64,000 nt of DNA from Cellulomonas sp. Leaf334 (GTDB taxonomy: Bacteria; Actinomycetota; Actinomycetes; Actinomycetales; Cellulomonadaceae), in contig NZ_LMOO01000005.1 in the NCBI RefSeq assembly GCF_001424195.1, forward strand, positions 644 through 64,643, read 5' to 3'. Of the stretch, positions 33,835-41,911 are shown one piece after another. Each line of letters opens with the position of its first letter. Positions within the stretch are counted from its first letter, which is position 1. The position numbers and the translations under genes are program-made. Below the pieces are notes generated by a model, which was not told the DNA's origin, made no database searches, and was given only the letters and a program-made list of their open reading frames with translations.

Positions 33835-34599
33835 GTGGCCCTCAAGAACCCTGCTCAGATCAACCAGATGCGCCCCGCCGGGAAGTTCGTCGCCGGCGTG
33901 CTGTCCTCCTTGCGTGACGTCGCCCGCGAGGGGATGACGCTCAAGCAGCTGGACACCCACGCGCACCAGATGATCGATGCGGCCGGTGCGCACTCCGTCT
34001 ACCTGGGCTACCACCCGTCGTTCGGCGCGATGCCGTACCCGGGCGTGCTGTGCACCTCCGTGAACGACGCGGCCCTGCACGGTCTGCCGTCGGACCACGT
34101 GCTCGTCGACGGCGACGTGCTGAGCATCGACTTCGCCGCGCAGGTGCAGGGCTGGGTGGCCGACTCGGCGCTCACGTTCCAGATCGGGACGCAGGACCCC
34201 ACCGTCCAGAAGCTCATCGAGACCACCGAGCGTGCCCTGGCCGCCGGCATCGCCGCCGCCCGTCCGGGCGCCCGGATGGGAGACGTCTCGTCGGCCATCG
34301 GCACCGTCGGCCGCGCGGGCGGGTACGGGATCAACGCCGACTTCGGGGGTCACGGCGTCGGCCGGACCATGCACGAGGACCCGCACGTCCCCAACCTCGG
34401 CCGTCCCGGCACCGGGCTGAAGCTGAAGACGGGCCTGGTCATCGCGATCGAGCCCTGGTTCATGGCGGGCGGCGACGGCTACACGATCGACGACGACGGC
34501 TGGACCATCCGCACCGCCGACGGCTCGCTGGCAGCGCACGCGGAGCACACCGTCGCGATCACCCCGGACGGCCCGCTCGTCCTGACAGCCCGCGACTGA
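33835..34599 (+). CDS. map: Methionine aminopeptidase, type I (254 aa)
   Basis: The pita-bread fold motifs are present: GYHPSFGAMPYPGVLCTSVNDAALHG is represented by YHPSFG and SVNDAALHG with the substrate-site His, VDGDVLSIDFAAQ gives the first metal aspartate, GHGVGRTMHEDPHV the metal His, and IEPWF plus AEHTVAI the metal glutamates. It removes the initiator Met from nascent proteins. The GTG start is preferred because GGTGGAG lies a few bases upstream and the length then matches type I enzymes. The coding frame runs further upstream without family similarity. Confidence 0.95.
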   Translation: MALKNPAQINQMRPAGKFVAGVLSSLRDVAREGMTLKQLDTHAHQMIDAAGAHSVYLGYHPSFGAMPYPGVLCTSVNDAALHGLPSDHVLVDGDVLSIDFAAQVQGWVADSALTFQIGTQDPTVQKLIETTERALAAGIAAARPGARMGDVSSAIGTVGRAGGYGINADFGGHGVGRTMHEDPHVPNLGRPGTGLKLKTGLVIAIEPWFMAGGDGYTIDDDGWTIRTADGSLAAHAEHTVAITPDGPLVLTARD

Positions 34600-34609
34600 C
34601 CCCACCGCA

Positions 34610-34653
34610 ACGTCCGAGGAAGTGGTCGCCGGAGCAGCCACATCCTCGGACGT
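34610..34653 (+). terminator. Hairpin after methionine aminopeptidase
   Basis: Perfect 11-base arms ACGTCCGAGGA and TCCTCGGACGT enclose a 22-base loop, 11 bases after the stop. Its last bases overlap the first copy of the palindromic repeat family that continues to the right. Confidence 0.6.
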
Positions 34654-34692
34654 CCGCACTCGATGAGGTCCCAGCGCGCACGAGTGCGGACG
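34651..34692 (+). repeat. Palindromic repeat, copy 1 of 4
   Basis: Twelve-base perfect arms CGTCCGCACTCG and CGAGTGCGGACG enclose an 18-base centre containing GGTCCCAGCGC. It belongs to a family whose other copies lie at 34715, 36355 and 36420, around the mmsA gene. Confidence 0.8.
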
Positions 34693-34714
34693 CTGCGTGA
34701 CTCCTCGCCAGGAT

Positions 34715-34754
34715 GTCCGCGCTCGTGCGGGTTCCAGGGCTGACGAGTGCGGAC
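34715..34754 (+). repeat. Palindromic repeat, copy 2 of 4
   Basis: Arms GTCCGCGCTCGT and ACGAGTGCGGAC pair over 12 positions with one G-U, and the centre contains GGGTTCCAGGG. It sits immediately before the mmsA promoter. Confidence 0.8.
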
Positions 34755-34755
34755 G

Positions 34756-34784
34756 TTGGTTGTTCTTGACGGCGGACTTAGATT
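34756..34784 (+). promoter_or_regulatory. Promoter of mmsA
   Basis: TTGGTT (34756-34761) and TAGATT (34779-34784) are separated by 17 bases and lie about 50 bases before the mmsA start, directly abutting palindromic repeat copy 2. Confidence 0.5.
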
Positions 34785-34833
34785 GGCTCGATCCGGCAAT
34801 GCCGTCGGATCACGCACGGAAAGAGGGCCTCTG

Positions 34834-36351
34834 ATGTCCGCGCTCGTCGACACCGCTCCGCTCATCGGCCACGTCGTCGGGGGGCAGGTGACGACGCCCG
34901 AGGGGTCGCGGACGCAGGACGTGTTCGATCCGGCGACCGGGCAGGTGACTGGACGGGTCCTTCTCGCGGAGCAGGCGGACGTGGATGCCGCGGTCGCGGC
35001 GGCCGTCGTGGCCGCGGAGAGCTGGTCGCAGGAGCCCGTCGCCAAGCGGACCGCCGTGCTGTTCGCACTGCGGGAGCAGATCGTCCAGCACACCGACGAG
35101 CTCGCGGCGATCATCACGGCCGAGCACGGCAAGGTGCTGGCGGACAGCCACGGGGAGATCGCCCGCGGCCTGGAGGTCATCGAGTACGCGTGCGGGATGC
35201 CGCAGCTGCTCAAGGGCGAGTACACCGACCAGGCGGCCACGGGCGTCGACGTGTTCTCGTTCCGGGAGCCGCTGGGGGTCGTCGCCGGGATCACCCCGTT
35301 CAACTTCCCCGCGATGGTGCCGCTGTGGATGGCGCCGATGGCGATCGCGACGGGCAACGCGTTCGTCCTGAAGCCGTCGGAGCGTGACCCGTCGGCAAGC
35401 CTGTTCCTGGCCCGCATGTGGAAGGCCGCCGGGCTTCCCGACGGGGTGTTCTCCGTGGTGCAGGGAGACCGGGTGGCCGTCGACGCGCTCCTCACCCACC
35501 CCGACATCGCGGCCGTGTCGTTCGTCGGGTCGACGCCGATCGCGCAGCACGTGCACGCGACGGCGACCGCGCACGGCAAGCGGGTGCAGGCCCTCGGCGG
35601 CGCGAAGAACCACGCGGTCGTGCTCGCCGACGCGGACCTGGACCTCGCCGCGACGCACCTGACCGGTGCGGCGTTCGGGGCAGCCGGGGAGCGCTGCATG
35701 GCGATCTCCGTGGCGGTGGTCGTCGACGACGTCGCCGACGCCCTGCTGGAACGCCTCACCGCCGCGGCGCAGAAGGTCCGCGTCGCACCGGGGAACGACC
35801 CGGACTCCGACATGGGCCCGGTCATCACGCGCGCGTCGCAGCTGCGCATCGAGGAGATCGTCACGGACGCCGTCGACAGCGGCGCGTCGGCACCGGTCGA
35901 CGGTCGCGGTCACACGGTGACCGGTCACGAGGACGGGTTCTTCGTCGGCCCCACCATCCTCGACGGCGTCACGACGGACATGCGCGCGTACGCCGAGGAG
36001 ATCTTCGGTCCGGTGCTCGTCGTGATCCGGGCGGCGGACCTCGCGGAGGCGATCGCCCTGGTCAACGAGAACCCGTACGGCAACGGCACGGCGATCTTCA
36101 CGGCCTCCGGCGACGCGGCACGCACGTTCCAGCGTGCCGTGAACGTCGGCATGATCGGCATCAACGTGCCGATCCCCGTGCCCGTCGGGTGGCACTCGTT
36201 CGGCGGCTGGAAGAACTCGCTGTTCGGCGAGAGCCACATCTACGGCCCGGAGTCGGTGCGCTTCTACACGCGCGGCAAGGTCGTCACGAGCCGCTGGCCG
36301 AGCAGCCCGGCGTCGGCAAAGTTCCACTTCGGCCGCACGACGTCCCACTGA
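34834..36351 (+). CDS. mmsA: CoA-acylating methylmalonate-semialdehyde dehydrogenase (505 aa)
   Basis: This is an aldehyde dehydrogenase fold with the MMSDH hallmarks. GITPFNFPAMVPLWMAPMAI is near residue 150, LGGAKNHAVVLADADLD follows, and the catalytic cysteine lies in AAGERCMAISVAV. The C-terminal GVNVPIPVPVGWHSFGGWK-like stretch (INVPIPVPVGWHSFGG) is specific to CoA-dependent MmsA/IolA enzymes. It oxidises methylmalonate or malonate semialdehyde to propionyl- or acetyl-CoA in valine, inositol or beta-alanine degradation. No partner genes for those routes are adjacent. AAAGAGG precedes the ATG. The gene is bracketed by two palindromic repeat copies on each side. Confidence 0.93.
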   Translation: MSALVDTAPLIGHVVGGQVTTPEGSRTQDVFDPATGQVTGRVLLAEQADVDAAVAAAVVAAESWSQEPVAKRTAVLFALREQIVQHTDELAAIITAEHGKVLADSHGEIARGLEVIEYACGMPQLLKGEYTDQAATGVDVFSFREPLGVVAGITPFNFPAMVPLWMAPMAIATGNAFVLKPSERDPSASLFLARMWKAAGLPDGVFSVVQGDRVAVDALLTHPDIAAVSFVGSTPIAQHVHATATAHGKRVQALGGAKNHAVVLADADLDLAATHLTGAAFGAAGERCMAISVAVVVDDVADALLERLTAAAQKVRVAPGNDPDSDMGPVITRASQLRIEEIVTDAVDSGASAPVDGRGHTVTGHEDGFFVGPTILDGVTTDMRAYAEEIFGPVLVVIRAADLAEAIALVNENPYGNGTAIFTASGDAARTFQRAVNVGMIGINVPIPVPVGWHSFGGWKNSLFGESHIYGPESVRFYTRGKVVTSRWPSSPASAKFHFGRTTSH

Positions 36352-36354
36352 CGC

Positions 36355-36400
36355 AACGTCCGCACTCCTAGGGGTTGAACCCCACAGGAGTGCGGACGTT
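36355..36400 (+). repeat. Palindromic repeat, copy 3 of 4
   Basis: Fifteen-base perfect arms AACGTCCGCACTCCT and AGGAGTGCGGACGTT enclose an inner stem GGGGTT-G-AACCCC. It begins three bases after the mmsA stop and probably also acts as its terminator. Confidence 0.85.
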
Positions 36401-36419
36401 GATCGGAGGGCGGTGCTTG

Positions 36420-36461
36420 CGTCCGCACTCGTGGGCGCTGGAACCCGTGGGAGTGCGGACG
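36420..36461 (+). repeat. Palindromic repeat, copy 4 of 4
   Basis: Eleven-base arms CGTCCGCACTC and GAGTGCGGACG enclose a centre with CTGGAACCC, the reverse complement of the GGGTTCCAG found in copy 2. Copies 2 and 4 are thus inverted relative to each other. It lies just beyond the 3' end of the quinone oxidoreductase gene. Confidence 0.8.
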
Positions 36462-36476
36462 TTGCGTGCCGCCAGG

Positions 36477-37403
36477 TCAGGGGACGCGGACGACGATCTT
36501 GCCGCGGGTGTGACCCGTCGCGCTCGCGTCGTGGGCGGCGGCTGCGTCGGCCAGGTCGAAGACCTCGGCGACGTCCACCGTCAGCGTGCCGGCGTCGAGC
36601 AGGGCCGTGAGGGCGTCGAGGTCCGCCGTGTCGGGGCGGACCCACACGTAGTGGCCGCCCAGCTCGTCGCGGGCGGCGGCGTCGACGATCGACGCGACGG
36701 TGCCGCCGTCGGCGAGGAGGGCCTTCGACGTCGCGACGAGGTCGTCCCCGCCGAAGTCGAGGATCACGTCGACACCCTCGGGGGCGAGGGCACGCACGCG
36801 GTCGACCAGCCCGTCGCCGTACTCGACCGGCTCCGCACCGAGCCCGCGCAGGTACTCGTGGTTCCGCGCCGATGCGGTGCCGATGACGCGGGCGCCGAGC
36901 GTGCGGGCGATCTGCACGGCGAACGCCCCGACGCCGCCGGCTGCGGCGTGCACGAGGACGGTCTGCCCGTCCGTGACACCTGCGCGCAGGATCGTCTGGT
37001 ACGCGGTGAGACCGGCCAGCGGCACCGCGGCGGCCTCCTCGAACGACAGTGAGGCGGGCTTGCGCGCGAGGGTCCGCACGGGCGCGGCGACGAACTCGGC
37101 GAACGTGCCGCCCTGCACCCAGTCGCGACGGACGTACCCGTAGACCTCGTCGCCCACCTGGAGCTCGGGGGTGTCCAGGCCGACGCGCTCGACGACACCG
37201 GCCACGTCCCAGCCCGGCACGACGGGGAAGGTCACGTCCATGACGGCGTCGAGGTACCCGGCGCGGACCTTCCAGTCGACGGGGTTGACCGAGGCGGCGC
37301 GCACGCGGACCAGCACGCTGTCGGGGCCGACCTTCGGGGTGGGCTGCTCGGTGAGCTCGAGGACGTCGGAGCCGCCGTAGCGGTTGTAGGTGATTGCTCG
37401 CAT
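36477..37403 (-). CDS. Zinc-free NADPH:quinone oxidoreductase / MDR family protein (308 aa)
   Basis: The N-terminus MRAITYNRYGGSDVLEL and RAASVNPVDWKVRAGY is typical of the quinone reductase branch of medium-chain dehydrogenases. The NADPH-binding segment LVHAAAGGVGAFAVQIAR follows near residue 140. The structural zinc cysteines of alcohol dehydrogenases are absent. It reduces quinones or enones with NADPH. The ATG at 37403 gives the family start; the frame extends 16 codons upstream with no similarity. Confidence 0.88.
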   Translation of the reverse strand: MRAITYNRYGGSDVLELTEQPTPKVGPDSVLVRVRAASVNPVDWKVRAGYLDAVMDVTFPVVPGWDVAGVVERVGLDTPELQVGDEVYGYVRRDWVQGGTFAEFVAAPVRTLARKPASLSFEEAAAVPLAGLTAYQTILRAGVTDGQTVLVHAAAGGVGAFAVQIARTLGARVIGTASARNHEYLRGLGAEPVEYGDGLVDRVRALAPEGVDVILDFGGDDLVATSKALLADGGTVASIVDAAARDELGGHYVWVRPDTADLDALTALLDAGTLTVDVAEVFDLADAAAAHDASATGHTRGKIVVRVP

Positions 37404-37546
37404 ACCTGGCGACAACCAGGCGACCGCGCGTGTTGTTTCCCGTCGTGGCAAACGTCACCTCGCCGCCGACCGCCGTTCATCTGGCTGCCGGAATTCGGAC
37501 ATCCGTCCTGGTCACCCTCGGTGCACACCGACCGAAGGGCCCCTCG

Positions 37547-39838
37547 ATGCCGTACGCACGCCGCACCGTCGCTGCGCTGACCTGCACCGCTCTCCTCTGC
37601 GCGGGGCTCGGAGCGACCGCTGCCCAGGCGCACCGGCCGGGTCCGCCCACGAGCGAGACGTTCCACCGGCTCGCCACCTACCCCGTGTACCTGAACCGCC
37701 CGGCGGGCACCGCGGTCGCGGACCCGACCGTCGCCGAGATCTCGGCGGTGAGCGAGGACGGCCGGACGTTCATCCACACCGACGCGCTCGCGGGCCGGAT
37801 CGGCTTCGTCGACATCACGAACCCGGCGAAGCCGCAGGGGCGCGGCACGCTCGACCTGGCGGACCTCGGAGTCGGCGCGCAGGCGGTGCCGACGTCGGTC
37901 GCGGTGGTCGGAAGCCACGTGCTGGTGGTCGTCGACACGTCGGAGAGCTTCACGAACCCGTCCGGGCTGCTCGCGGTCGTCGACCTGGCGACGCACGCGC
38001 TGGTCCGCACCCTCGACCTCGGGGGCCAGCCGGACTCCATCGCCCTCACACCGGACAAGTCGCACGCCGCGATCGCCATCGAGAACCAGCGCGACGAGGA
38101 GGTGAACGACGGCGACCTGCCGCAGCTCCCCGCCGGGTTCCTCCAGCTGGTCGACCTTCCCGGCACCGACCCCGCGACGTGGACCACCCGGGCGGTGCCG
38201 CTCACCGCGGAGGCCCTCGCCGGGCTCGACACCCCGCAGGACCCTGAACCCGAGTACGTCGCCGTCGACCCGACGGGCTCCACGGTCGCGGTCACGCTCC
38301 AGGAGAACAACGGCGTCGCGCTCGTCGACATCGCGTCGGGCACGGTGACCGGCGCGTTCAGCACCGGGTCCGTCGCGGTCACGGGCATCGACACCGCGAA
38401 GGACGGCGTGATCGACCAGACGGGCTCGATCCCGGCGACGCCTCGTGAGCCGGACGCGATCGCGTGGCTCGACGCCACCCACGTCGCGACCGCCAACGAG
38501 GGCGACTGGAAGGGCGGCACGCGCGGCTGGTCGGTGTTCGACGTGACCACGGGTGCGGTCGTGTGGGACGCGGGTGCGGAGCTGGAGCGGCTCGCGGTCC
38601 GCACCGGTCTGCACAACGAGGACCGTGCGGCCAAGAAGGGTGTCGAGGTCGAGGGGCTCGCGGTCGCGACGCTCGGCGGGCAGCGGTACGCGTTCGTCGG
38701 CTCGGAGCGGTCGAACTTCGTCGCGGTGTACGACGTGGACGACGCCGCGCGTCCGCGGTTCGTGCAGGTGCTCGCCACGACGAACGGCCCGGAGGGCATC
38801 CTGCCGGTGCCGTCGCGCGACCTGCTGCTGGTCTCCAGCGAGACCGACGACGCGTCGGTCCTGGTCCGCTCGTCGGTGAGCGTCTTCGGGCGCGGCAAGG
38901 CGTTCGCGAGGACGGCGGGCACCCAGCGGTTCCCGAGCGTGGTCTCGGCCGACGACGCCGCGGGCAACCCGATCGGCTGGGGTGCGCTCGGTGCGCTGAG
39001 CGCGGACCCGACCGACCGCAAGCACCTGTGGGCCGCGACCGACGCGGCGTACAGCACGGCCCGTCTGCTGCGGCTCGACGTGTCCCGCACGCCGGCCGTC
39101 ATCGACCGCGACGTCGTCGTGACGCAGGGGGGCACGCCGGCGTCGCTGGACATCGAGGGCGTCTCCGCCCGCCGGAAGGGCGGCTTCTGGCTCGGTTCCG
39201 AGGGGGCGACGGGAGCGGGCAACGCGCTGGTCCGCACGGACGCGAGGGGGGCGATCCAGCAGACGGTGCAGCTGCCCGCGGACGTCGCGGCCGGCCTCGG
39301 GAAGTGGGGTATCGAGGGTGTCGCCGTGAGCGAGGACCGGAAGGGCGAGCACGTGTGGGTCGCACTGCAGCGCCCGTTGACTGGCGAGGGGACCCGCGCG
39401 CGGATCGGCCGCTACGACGTCACGACCGGTGCGTGGGCGTGGTTCGGGTACCCGCTGGGCACCACCACGACGCCGGGCGACTGGCTGGGGTTGTCGGAGA
39501 TCACGGTCGTCGACCACGACACCCTGGCCGTGATCGAGCGCGACAAGCTGAACGGGCCGGACGCCAAGGTCAAGGCCGTCTACACGGTCCAGGTCCCGAC
39601 CAGGGACCCGGCGCCCGGGACGGTCGGCACGCTGACGAAGACCCTGGTCCGTGACCTCGTCCCCGACCTGCGCGCGACGAACGGGTGGACGCAGGAGAAG
39701 CTCGAGGGCCTGACGATCGGGAAGGACGGTCAGGTCTACGCGGTGACCGACAACGACGGGCTCAAGGACGCCACGGGCGAGACGGTCCTGCTGCGGCTGG
39801 GCGACGCGTCGAAGGTGTTCAAGGCACCACGCCGGTGA
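37547..39838 (+). CDS. Secreted beta-propeller protein with phytase-like esterase domain (763 aa)
   Basis: A Sec signal peptide with Arg-Arg near the start and an AQA cleavage site around residue 28 directs export. Residues 40-450 contain repeated YVTN-like strands (VDITNPAKPQGRGTL, LAVVDLATHALVRTLDLGGQ, VAVTLQENNGVALVDIASG), suggesting a beta-propeller. Residues 455-763 match the 'esterase-like activity of phytase' domain (DIEGVSARRKGGFWLGSEG, GIEGVAVSED, LEGLTIGKDGQVYAVTDNDG), which in relatives binds calcium and may hydrolyse phosphate esters. There is no C-terminal anchor, so the protein is released. Substrate unknown. It is monocistronic. Confidence 0.8.
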   Translation: MPYARRTVAALTCTALLCAGLGATAAQAHRPGPPTSETFHRLATYPVYLNRPAGTAVADPTVAEISAVSEDGRTFIHTDALAGRIGFVDITNPAKPQGRGTLDLADLGVGAQAVPTSVAVVGSHVLVVVDTSESFTNPSGLLAVVDLATHALVRTLDLGGQPDSIALTPDKSHAAIAIENQRDEEVNDGDLPQLPAGFLQLVDLPGTDPATWTTRAVPLTAEALAGLDTPQDPEPEYVAVDPTGSTVAVTLQENNGVALVDIASGTVTGAFSTGSVAVTGIDTAKDGVIDQTGSIPATPREPDAIAWLDATHVATANEGDWKGGTRGWSVFDVTTGAVVWDAGAELERLAVRTGLHNEDRAAKKGVEVEGLAVATLGGQRYAFVGSERSNFVAVYDVDDAARPRFVQVLATTNGPEGILPVPSRDLLLVSSETDDASVLVRSSVSVFGRGKAFARTAGTQRFPSVVSADDAAGNPIGWGALGALSADPTDRKHLWAATDAAYSTARLLRLDVSRTPAVIDRDVVVTQGGTPASLDIEGVSARRKGGFWLGSEGATGAGNALVRTDARGAIQQTVQLPADVAAGLGKWGIEGVAVSEDRKGEHVWVALQRPLTGEGTRARIGRYDVTTGAWAWFGYPLGTTTTPGDWLGLSEITVVDHDTLAVIERDKLNGPDAKVKAVYTVQVPTRDPAPGTVGTLTKTLVRDLVPDLRATNGWTQEKLEGLTIGKDGQVYAVTDNDGLKDATGETVLLRLGDASKVFKAPRR

Positions 39839-39861
39839 CCCGGGCAGGCGATCATGGCGGG

Positions 39862-40347
39862 GTGTCCACTCCCTACTCCGTCATGGTCGTCTGCACCGGC
39901 AACATCTGCCGCTCCCCGATGGCCGAGATCGTGCTCCGTGAGCGGTTCGCCGCCGCGGGTCTGGCCGACCAGGTCGTCGTCGACTCCACGGGCGTCAGCG
40001 CCGAGGAGCACGGCAACCCGGTGGACCGCCGGGCCCGTACGGTGCTGCAGCGCCACGGCTACCCGACCGGTGACGGCCACCGGGCACGCCAGGTCGCGGC
40101 CGACGACCGGCGCGACCTGGTCCTCGCGATGACGAACGCCCACGCCCGCGCCCTGCGCGGCCTCGACCCGGTGCTGTTCCGGTCCTTCGACCCGGATGCG
40201 GTCGGCAGCCTCGACGTCGCGGACCCCTGGTACGGCGGGGCGCAGGACTTCGAGGACTGCCTCGCACAGATCGAGGCGGCCGCCGACGGCATCGTCGACC
40301 ACGTGCGCAACGATCTGGGGAATGCGCGGCTGCGGCAGAACAGTTGA
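39862..40347 (+). CDS. Low-molecular-weight protein-tyrosine phosphatase (161 aa)
   Basis: The active-site P-loop CTGNICRS begins at C11 and has C16 and the phosphate-binding R17. The general-acid aspartate lies in DVADPWYGG near residue 120. It dephosphorylates tyrosine residues or arsenate-like substrates in the cytoplasm. The GTG start is placed just before the conserved first strand. Glutathione peroxidase follows after seven bases. Confidence 0.93.
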   Translation: MSTPYSVMVVCTGNICRSPMAEIVLRERFAAAGLADQVVVDSTGVSAEEHGNPVDRRARTVLQRHGYPTGDGHRARQVAADDRRDLVLAMTNAHARALRGLDPVLFRSFDPDAVGSLDVADPWYGGAQDFEDCLAQIEAAADGIVDHVRNDLGNARLRQNS

Positions 40348-40354
40348 CCGAGGC

Positions 40355-40837
40355 ATGTCCCTCGACGAGACCCCGCTGACCACCCTGCACGGCGACCCCA
40401 CGACGTTCGGCGAGTACGCGGACAAGGTGAAGCTCGTCGTCAACGTCGCCTCCCGGTGCGGCCTGGCGCCGCAGTACGGGAAGCTCGAGGAGCTCCAGAG
40501 GACGTACGGCGACCGCGGCTTCACGGTCCTCGGCTTCCCGAGCAACCAGTTCCTGCAGGAGCTCGGCTCCGAGGAGGCCATCGCGGAGTACTGCTCGACG
40601 ACGTGGGGCGTGACGTTCCCGATGTTCGAGAAGACCAAGGTCAACGGCCGGTCGCAGCACCCGCTCTACGCGGAGCTGACCAAGACGCCCGACGCGTCCG
40701 GCAAGGCCGGGCGGGTCACGTGGAACTTCGAGAAGTTCGTCGTCACCCCCGACGGGTCGGTGCACCGCTTCCGCCCGCAGACCGAGCCGGACGCCCCCGA
40801 GATCGTCGAGGTCATCGAGAAGGCACTGCCCGCCTAG
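40355..40837 (+). CDS. Glutathione peroxidase family (thiol peroxidase, 160 aa)
   Basis: The peroxidatic residue is C35 in NVASRCGLAPQY, encoded by TGC, so this is a cysteine rather than a selenocysteine enzyme. LGFPSNQFLQELGS and WNFEKFVVTPDG carry the catalytic Gln and Trp-Asn. Bacterial members generally use thioredoxin, fitting actinobacteria that lack glutathione. Its 3' end overlaps that of the convergent corA by four bases. Confidence 0.92.
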   Translation: MSLDETPLTTLHGDPTTFGEYADKVKLVVNVASRCGLAPQYGKLEELQRTYGDRGFTVLGFPSNQFLQELGSEEAIAEYCSTTWGVTFPMFEKTKVNGRSQHPLYAELTKTPDASGKAGRVTWNFEKFVVTPDGSVHRFRPQTEPDAPEIVEVIEKALPA

Positions 40838-41829
40838 AGCCAGCGGTTGCGCCGGAAGGCGCGGTGGAGGACGACGCAGATGCCGCCGATGCCCGCGAGC
40901 ACGATCCAGAAGCCGAACGGCGAGTGCATGGCCGGCAGGAAGTCGAAGTTCATGCCGTAGAGCCCGGCGATCGCGGTCGGCACCAACGCGATGGCCGCCC
41001 ACGCCGAGATCTTGCGCATGTCGGAGTTCTGCTGGACCGTCACGCGGTTCTGCTCGACCGTCACCTGCGCGAGGTCGGCCTGCATGACGTTGGTCAGCAG
41101 GGCGTCGGCGGCCTCGATGTGCTCCGAGGCGCGCAGCGCGTGGTCCTGCACGTCGCGGAAGTACGGCCGCGCGTAGGCAGGGATGCACGGCACCTCCTCC
41201 TCCGCGAGGCGCGTCAGCGGACCCACCAGGGGCACCACGGCACGACGGAACTGCTGGACCTCTCGCTTGAGCTTGTAGATGCGCTCGGCGTGGTCGTGGC
41301 CGGGGTCGTCGCCGAACACCTGGTCCTCGATCTCGTCGAGGTCCTCGTCGATCGACGCGGTCACGTCGAGGTACTGGTCGACGGACCGGTCCAGGATCCC
41401 GTGCAGCACCGCGGGCGGTCCGTGCAGGAGCATCTCCGGGTCCGCCTCGAGCGCCGCCCGGACCTGTGCGGGAATCGTCGTGTCCCCGTGCCGCACCACG
41501 ATGACGAACCGGTCGCCCAGGAAGATGGCCAGCTCGCTGACCTCCACCACCTCGACGTGGTCCACGTAGTGCACAGGCTTCACGACGGCGAACGTCACGG
41601 CGCCGTACCGCTCCAGCTTGGGCCGCTGGTGCGCGCGGATCGCGTCCTCGATGGCGAGCTCCGGGAGCTCGAACCCCTCCGCGATCGCGTCGAACTCGTC
41701 GGCGGTCGGCTCGACCAGCCCGATCCAGATGAACCCGCCCTCCTTCTCGGCCTCACGCAACGCCAGGCGGGGGTCGTCGAGCCGGTGACGGCGCCGGCCG
41801 TCGGAGTAGAGCGCGCAGTCGACGATCAC
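40834..41829 (-). CDS. corA: CorA family magnesium/divalent cation transporter (331 aa)
   Basis: The C-terminal two membrane helices carry the selectivity-loop motif YGMNF between them, after a long cytoplasmic alpha/beta and helical funnel domain. The protein forms a pentameric channel for Mg2+ or Co2+. A TAGCCT box lies seven bases before the GTG start on the minus strand, and no ribosome site is visible, so the mRNA is probably leaderless. Confidence 0.92.
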   Translation of the reverse strand: MIVDCALYSDGRRRHRLDDPRLALREAEKEGGFIWIGLVEPTADEFDAIAEGFELPELAIEDAIRAHQRPKLERYGAVTFAVVKPVHYVDHVEVVEVSELAIFLGDRFVIVVRHGDTTIPAQVRAALEADPEMLLHGPPAVLHGILDRSVDQYLDVTASIDEDLDEIEDQVFGDDPGHDHAERIYKLKREVQQFRRAVVPLVGPLTRLAEEEVPCIPAYARPYFRDVQDHALRASEHIEAADALLTNVMQADLAQVTVEQNRVTVQQNSDMRKISAWAAIALVPTAIAGLYGMNFDFLPAMHSPFGFWIVLAGIGGICVVLHRAFRRNRWL

Positions 41830-41911
41830 AGGTCGAAGGCTAGACCGGGCGGGTCACCGCGCGACACGGCAGACCGGCTCCGACGCGACACCCGTGCGTC
41901 ACGATGTCCCC

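Noticed and set aside
34607..36466. CRISPR array around mmsA
   Set aside because: The repeats are palindromic, only four, and flank a gene without regular spacers; no cas gene is present.
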